Below are positions 7,812-11,174 of a stretch of DNA of 11,174 nucleotides, in pieces. Both the position numbers and the translations under genes were made by a program. Each line of letters starts with the position of its first letter. Position 1 is the first letter of the stretch. A model generated the notes under the pieces. That model ran no database searches. It saw only the letters and a list, made by a program, of their open reading frames with translations, and had not been told where the DNA came from. The stretch is taken from NCBI GenBank assembly GCA_035265935.1, contig DATFOC010000088.1, forward strand, positions 1 to 11,174, written 5' to 3'. The stretch is from JACDAN01 sp035265935 (GTDB lineage: Bacteria; Actinomycetota; Thermoleophilia; Gaiellales; Gaiellaceae).

Positions 7812-8233
7812 GCGCAAGCTTCGCAGCGGCCGCGGAGCACCACGTCGTGCTCGTCGATCCGGAACGCTGACGCCTCCGACACCGTGTGGATCGCCCGCTC
7901 GAGCCAATCGTCGCTGAACGCCTCCACCTTCCCGCAATCGCCGCAGACGAGGTGGTGATGGTGGTCGCCGCTCGGTTCGGCCGGCTCGTAGCGGGCACCG
8001 CTGGAGCGAAGATCGAAGCGATGGACGAGGCCGAGCGCGGTGAGCGTCTCCAGCGCGCGGTAGACGCTCGCGACGCCGATCCCGGGGCGCCGCTGCCGGA
8101 CGACGTCGTGGATCTCCTGCGCCGAGACGCAGCAGCTCTCGCGGGCGAGGGCGTCGATCACCGCTGCCCGTGCGCCGCCCGGCCGGTAGCCCGATTCGCG
8201 CAGCCGCTCGTTCGTATGCTCTGCCCAGGTCAT
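7808..8233 (-). CDS. zur: Fur-family metalloregulator, probably Zur (zinc uptake regulator)
   Basis: This 141-residue repressor starts MTWAEHT from the ATG at 8233. The N-terminal winged helix includes the recognition-helix region GVASVYRALETL (53-64). The dimerisation domain has HHHHLVCGDCG (91-101) and a final CEAC (137-140). The two CxxC pairs (97/100 and 137/140) would hold the structural zinc, and the His cluster provides regulatory ligands. Fur-family paralogues are hard to separate by eye. The Zur call rests on the divergent znuACB operon and on the Fur-type box between the two. An in-frame ATG at 8257 would add eight residues but would put the start inside the operator; neither start has a good ribosome site. 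Transcription may continue into the overlapping methyltransferase gene. Confidence 0.88.
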   Translation of the reverse strand: MTWAEHTNERLRESGYRPGGARAAVIDALARESCCVSAQEIHDVVRQRRPGIGVASVYRALETLTALGLVHRFDLRSSGARYEPAEPSGDHHHHLVCGDCGKVEAFSDDWLERAIHTVSEASAFRIDEHDVVLRGRCEACA

Positions 8234-8241
8234 TGCGCCGA

Positions 8242-8256
8242 TGATAGCGATTCTCA
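8242..8256. promoter_or_regulatory. Fur/Zur-type 7-1-7 operator between zur and znuA
   Basis: TGATAGCGATTCTCA matches the generic Fur-family 7-1-7 pattern TGATAAT-N-ATTATCA at 11 of 14 arm positions. It lies in the 47-bp gap between the divergent regulator and znuA starts, where one bound dimer could repress both directions. A possible extended -10 for znuA (TGC then TAAGGT, 8262-8270) lies just downstream. If it is used, the operator would cover the -35 region and the znuA transcript would be nearly leaderless. The match is by eye; the half-sites are imperfect. Confidence 0.65.
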
Positions 8257-8280
8257 TTCCGTGCTAAGGTCGGGCGCGAA

Positions 8281-9177
8281 ATGGCGAGAACCATTCTCGT
8301 TCTCATTCTCTTGACTGCGGCTCTCGCCGGGTGCGGCAGCGACGACGAATCGGCGTCGGACGAGCGACGCGACGTGATCGCAGCGTTCTATCCGCTCGCC
8401 TGGGCCGCGGAGCGAGTCGGCGGCGACACGGTCGACGTAAGGAACCTGACACCTCCGGGCACCGAGCCGCACGATCTCGAACTGTCTCCCCGGGACGTGG
8501 AGGCGATCCGCTCGGCCGACGTCGTGCTTTACATCGGCAAGGGCTTCCAGCCGACCGTCGAAGACGCGCTTGAGGGGACGGGCGGCGAAGCAGTCGATCT
8601 CCTCGCCGGCCAGCAGCTTCTTAGCGGCGAGGCGCACGCGGGCGAGGAGGGCGAGAGCGAGGAAGCGCACGAGACCGAGAGCGATCCCCACGTCTGGCTC
8701 GACCCGATTCGGATGCGCGAGATCGCTGACCGGATCGGCACGGCGCTCGGGCGACCTGGCGAGGCTGCGGCTCTTGACCGCGAGCTCCGCACGCTGGACG
8801 GCGATTTCCAGCGCGGGCTCGCGAACTGCGAGCGCCGCGAGGTGGTCACCAGCCACGCCGCCTTCGGCTATCTCGCCGAGCGGTACGGGCTCGAGCAGGT
8901 CCCGATCACGGGCCTCTCCCCCGAGGCGGAGCCCACCCCACGCGATCTCGAGAAGGTCGTCGAGCACGTGCGCGAGACAAAGGCGACGACGATCTTCTTC
9001 GAGACGCTCGTCTCGCCGCGGCTCGCCGAGACCGTGGCCCGCGAGACCGAGGCCGAGACCGCGGTCCTCGATCCCATCGAGGGAATCGCGCAGGACGACC
9101 TCGACCGTGGGGCCGACTACCTTTCGGTCATGCGGGAAGACCTGGCGTCGCTCCGGCGAGGCCTCGGGTGTCGCTAG
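8281..9177 (+). CDS. znuA: Zinc ABC transporter substrate-binding lipoprotein ZnuA
   Basis: This is the extracytoplasmic receptor (cluster A-I/TroA family) that captures zinc for the ZnuBC importer. It has 298 residues with a lipoprotein signal ending in the lipobox LAGC, so Cys18 would be lipidated and anchor the protein to the membrane. Expected metal ligands are His64 (GTEPHD), His137 (DPHVW), His192 (TSHAAF) and Asp264 (LDPIEG). Between the first two lies an acidic and His-containing loop (about 116-137), shorter than in many zinc receptors but typical of zinc rather than manganese binding. AAGG lies 11 bases before the ATG. The gene overlaps znuC by 10 bases. Zinc is preferred over manganese from the loop and the adjacent Fur-family regulator, not from direct proof. 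Confidence 0.94.
   Translation: MARTILVLILLTAALAGCGSDDESASDERRDVIAAFYPLAWAAERVGGDTVDVRNLTPPGTEPHDLELSPRDVEAIRSADVVLYIGKGFQPTVEDALEGTGGEAVDLLAGQQLLSGEAHAGEEGESEEAHETESDPHVWLDPIRMREIADRIGTALGRPGEAAALDRELRTLDGDFQRGLANCERREVVTSHAAFGYLAERYGLEQVPITGLSPEAEPTPRDLEKVVEHVRETKATTIFFETLVSPRLAETVARETEAETAVLDPIEGIAQDDLDRGADYLSVMREDLASLRRGLGCR
8285..8299. promoter_or_regulatory. Palindrome at the start of the znuA coding sequence, possible second operator
   Basis: CGAGAACCATTCTCG has perfect 6-bp arms (CGAGAA/TTCTCG) around CCA and spans codons 2-7 of znuA. It has the same 15-bp length as the upstream Fur-type box and shares its right-half ATTCTC. It could be a second, weaker regulator site or an mRNA hairpin near the start codon. 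Confidence 0.35.
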
Positions 9178-9887
9178 CAGTCGAGCTCAAGGACGTCTCG
9201 TTCGCGTACGCCCAAGGGCCGCCGGTCCTCAGGGACGTCGACCTGCGAATCTCACCGGGCGAGCTGGTGGCGATCGCCGGACCGAACGGCGGCGGCAAGA
9301 CGACGCTCGTCCGACTGGTACTCGGCCTGCTTCGACCCACCCATGGGGAGGTGCGCCTGTTTGGTCACCGGGCGCAGCGGCTCTCCCGCCGGGCACCGCT
9401 CGGCTACCTGCCACAGCGGGCGCAGCTGGGGATCAACGCGCCCGTCTCGGTGGAGGAGGTCGTCGCTGCCGGACGGGTCGGCTCCGGTCCGCTGCTCGGT
9501 CCGCTTCGGCGAGCCGACCGCGAGGTTGTGGCGGCCGCGGTCGAGCGGGTGGGACTGTCCGATGTCGCGCACCGGCCGCTCCAGACGCTTTCCGGCGGGC
9601 AACAGCAACGCGCGTTCATCGCGAAGGCACTCGCCGGACGCCCCTCGCTGCTCGTGCTGGACGAGCCCACGACCGGCGTCGACACGGAGTCACAAGAGGC
9701 GCTCGCGGAGCTCCTGGATCGCCTCCACCGCGAGCTGAACGTCACGGTCCTCTACGTGTCCCATGAGTTCGGCGCGATCGAGCGCTACGTCGACCGCCTC
9801 GTGCTTGTGCGCGGAACCATCGTCTTCGACGGGCCGCCCTCGGGCCTTCCGGACATGTGGCACGACCCGTCCCACGTCCATGTTTGA
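9168..9887 (+). CDS. znuC: Zinc ABC transporter ATP-binding protein ZnuC
   Basis: This is the cytoplasmic ATPase that powers zinc import through ZnuB. It has 239 residues from a GTG, with GAGG 6 bases upstream, and overlaps the znuA end by 10 bases. All ABC motifs are intact: Walker A GPNGGGKT (38-45), Q-loop Gln83 in YLPQ, signature LSGGQ (141-145), Walker B LLVLDEP (161-167) with catalytic Glu166, D-loop TGVD, and switch His199 in VSHE. The protein is short, lacking a long regulatory C-terminal domain, as is usual for this family. It ends in a small His-containing tail, WHDPSHVHV (231-239), which could bind metal but overlaps the coding start of znuB and may simply reflect that constraint. 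Confidence 0.95.
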   Translation: MSLAVELKDVSFAYAQGPPVLRDVDLRISPGELVAIAGPNGGGKTTLVRLVLGLLRPTHGEVRLFGHRAQRLSRRAPLGYLPQRAQLGINAPVSVEEVVAAGRVGSGPLLGPLRRADREVVAAAVERVGLSDVAHRPLQTLSGGQQQRAFIAKALAGRPSLLVLDEPTTGVDTESQEALAELLDRLHRELNVTVLYVSHEFGAIERYVDRLVLVRGTIVFDGPPSGLPDMWHDPSHVHV

Positions 9888-10677
9888 GTCGGAGTTCATG
9901 CGGCTCGCGTTCGCCGCGGGTGCGATTGTCGGGCTGCTCGCCCCAGCGGTCGGGTTCTTCCTCGTGCAGCGGGGGATGAGCCTGATCGGCGACGGGATCG
10001 GCCATGTGGCCTTCGCCGGAGTCGCCGCCGGGTACCTGCTCGGCCTTTCGCCAGTGCTGACCGCGCTGGTCGCCGCGGTCGCCGGCGGACTCGCGATCGA
10101 GTGGCTGCGCGCGAACCGGCGGACCGCGGGAGACCAGGCGCTCGCGTTCGTCTTCTACACCGGAATCGCGGGCGGCGTCGTCCTCGTGTCGGCGGCCGGT
10201 GCGTTCGACGTCGACCTCTTCAGCTTTCTCTTTGGGTCGATCCTGACGGTGACGCCGGAAGACGTGGTCATTGCCGCGGTCCTCGGTGCCGCCGGGCTCG
10301 TCGCGATCTTGCTCCTCTATCGATCGCTCGCGGCCATCGTGCTGGACGAGGAGGCTGCGGTCGTCGCAGGCGTCCCAGTGAGAGTCTTGAACCTCGTGCT
10401 CGTCGTGGTGTCCGCACTAACTATCGCGATCTCGATGCGGATCGTCGGGATCCTGCTGATCGCAGCGCTGATGGTGCTCCCGGTCATGGCCGCGAGCCGC
10501 ATCGCGTGGAGCATGCGCTCAACGCTCGGGCTCGCGATGGCGGTCGGACTGGCGTCCGTCTTCGGCGGGCTCTCGATCGCGTACTACGCCGATGCGCCGC
10601 CCGGCGGGACGATCGTTCTCTTGGCAGCGGCCTCCTTTCTGCTCGCAAGCGGCGTCGCAGCCGTACGAGCCCGGTGA
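9880..10677 (+). CDS. znuB: Zinc ABC transporter membrane permease ZnuB
   Basis: This is the channel-forming subunit of the zinc importer (ABC-3 family). The ATG at 9880 overlaps the znuC end by 8 bases and gives 265 residues; an ATG at 9898 is the alternative. The sequence is a string of hydrophobic helices, about eight by eye. It carries the family stretch MSLIGDGIGHVAFAGVAAG (33-51) and the C-terminal AYYADAPPGGTIVL. The cytoplasmic loop with LDEEAAVVAGVP (154-165) is the expected contact with ZnuC. No strong ribosome site is visible, so translation is probably coupled to znuC. A GTG overlaps its stop (GTGA, 10674-10677), indicating that another gene originally followed in the operon. Confidence 0.95.
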   Translation: MFESEFMRLAFAAGAIVGLLAPAVGFFLVQRGMSLIGDGIGHVAFAGVAAGYLLGLSPVLTALVAAVAGGLAIEWLRANRRTAGDQALAFVFYTGIAGGVVLVSAAGAFDVDLFSFLFGSILTVTPEDVVIAAVLGAAGLVAILLLYRSLAAIVLDEEAAVVAGVPVRVLNLVLVVVSALTIAISMRIVGILLIAALMVLPVMAASRIAWSMRSTLGLAMAVGLASVFGGLSIAYYADAPPGGTIVLLAAASFLLASGVAAVRAR

Positions 10678-11024
10678 GCGCCACGCCGACCCCTACCCGC
10701 GCACTACCCAGCGAGGTGTTCCGACCTTCACGGCCTGCTGGCGCTCGTTTCAGCCGTCGCCTTGCGGCGGTCGGCAGGCCGCTGGCCTCGGAGAGGCCGA
10801 CGAGATCGAGACTTCGTCCTGATCTTCTCGTCGATCGTCGTGGAGGCACTGCCGTTCCGGTGTTCGTAGAGCTCGACACCGGAGGAAAGCCGATACCGCC
10901 CGACAACGCTGGGCTGCAGATCACCGGTCAGCTCGAACGCCAGGACGGCAAGTTCGTCGCCGCCGCTCGGTCGATGACGCCGGTCGAGGCGCAGGATCCC
11001 TACCTGACGTCCTGGGACTACTAG
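10674..11024 (+). pseudogene. Open frame ending in a TIGR03943 (DUF1980)-like C-terminus, probable deletion remnant
   Basis: An open frame of 116 codons starts at a GTG overlapping the znuB stop. Its first part (to about 10855) is Arg/Pro-rich and unlike a normal protein; that DNA encodes permease-like sequence in another frame. From about 10858 the frame changes character: FVELDTGGKPIPPDN, then LQITGQLERQDGKFVAAA, and finally PVEAQDPYL near the stop. This pattern of a strand, a V-x-G-type strand, and an ending in DPY resembles the C-terminus of TIGR03943/DUF1980 proteins, partners of COG0701 permeases. The simplest reading is a large internal deletion that joined the permease start to the partner's end. 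Alternatives are an assembly artefact or a new small fusion gene. Confidence 0.45.
10720..10869 (+). pseudogene. Possible N-terminal remnant of a COG0701/DUF318-type permease
   Basis: In the reading frame that begins directly after the znuB stop, this stretch encodes a hydrophobic piece (HGLLALVSAVAL) and then RDFVLIFSSIVVEALPF (10807-10857), which closely resembles the first conserved membrane segment of COG0701 permeases (YcgR type). Just after ALPF, where such proteins continue with a Leu/Gly-rich helix, the frame runs into RCS and a TAG at 10867. No proper start codon lies in this frame. So it appears to be a fragment that has lost its start (perhaps by frameshift from the GTG at 10674) and nearly all the rest of the protein. 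Recognition is by eye from a short segment. Confidence 0.5.
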
Positions 11025-11174
11025 GAGGCTTCGAGGCGCTTCTTCGCGAATTCGCGGAAGCGGCGGCGCGCTTCCTCGTCCGGGCCCAGCTGATCCTCGT
11101 TTGCGTACGCCGGATCGGCGGCGATCTCGTCCGCGACTGCCCTCACCTCCCGTGCCACGGCCTCTTGGTGCGTC
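11021..11174 (-). CDS. C-terminal end of an unrecognised protein (cut by window edge)
   Basis: The minus strand is open from the window edge to a TAG at 11023-11021, giving the last 50 residues. They are strongly charged and probably helical, with stretches such as AREVRAVADEIAADPAY and ARRRFREFAKKRLEAS. I do not recognise the family. The gene converges on the remnant at 10674-11024, and the two stop codons overlap by two bases (11022-11023). Nothing in this tail shows a membrane segment or a catalytic motif. Confidence 0.6.
   Translation of the reverse strand, partial: THQEAVAREVRAVADEIAADPAYANEDQLGPDEEARRRFREFAKKRLEAS

Noticed and set aside
7812..8306. Upstream extension of the methyltransferase frame through the Fur-family gene
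   Set aside because: The extension is Arg/Pro-rich, lies entirely over a well-supported gene in another frame, and the methyltransferase domain is complete without it.

Overview
The window is about 11.2 kb of GC-rich, densely packed bacterial DNA. Short overlaps join many genes, GTG and TTG starts are used, and the longest gene-free gap is about 120 bases. The actinobacterial-style Fur protein, the LonA and Hsp20 pair, and a secreted M23 peptidase with a choice-of-anchor-P-like N-terminal region suggest a high-GC actinobacterium. Thermoleophilia (Gaiella or Solirubrobacter type) is my best guess, from general resemblance only. I see no tRNA, rRNA, CRISPR array, insertion sequence or phage gene.

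Layout. (1) 1-2097, minus: nearly complete MMPL/RND-type membrane transporter whose C-terminus runs off the left edge. (2) 2098-2216: divergent regulatory region with a 24-bp direct repeat and two tandem operator-like imperfect palindromes. (3) 2217-5565, plus: a proteostasis unit of an Hsp20 small heat-shock protein, LonA protease (joined by an ATGA overlap), and a 140-residue membrane-anchored protein of unknown function with an internal repeat. (4) 5575-7038, minus: secreted LytM/M23 peptidase. (5) 7059-8233, minus: a class I methyltransferase preceded by, and overlapping, a Fur-family regulator, probably Zur. (6) 8281-10677, plus: complete zinc ABC importer genes znuA-znuC-znuB, with overlapping reading frames. 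(7) 10674-11024, plus: what looks like the wreck of a permease / TIGR03943 gene pair at the end of the znu operon. (8) 11021-11174, minus: C-terminal end of an unrecognised gene.

How the genes work together. The regulator and the znu operon are divergent and share a 47-bp gap holding a Fur-type 7-1-7 inverted repeat. This is the usual arrangement for zinc-dependent repression of both arms. The possible permease and TIGR03943 remnants directly after znuB suggest that an ancestral operon carried two more membrane or metal-related genes, since largely deleted. On the other side, hsp20 and lon form a heat-shock or protein-quality unit that shares its upstream region with the MMPL transporter; the tandem palindromes there probably control one or both genes.
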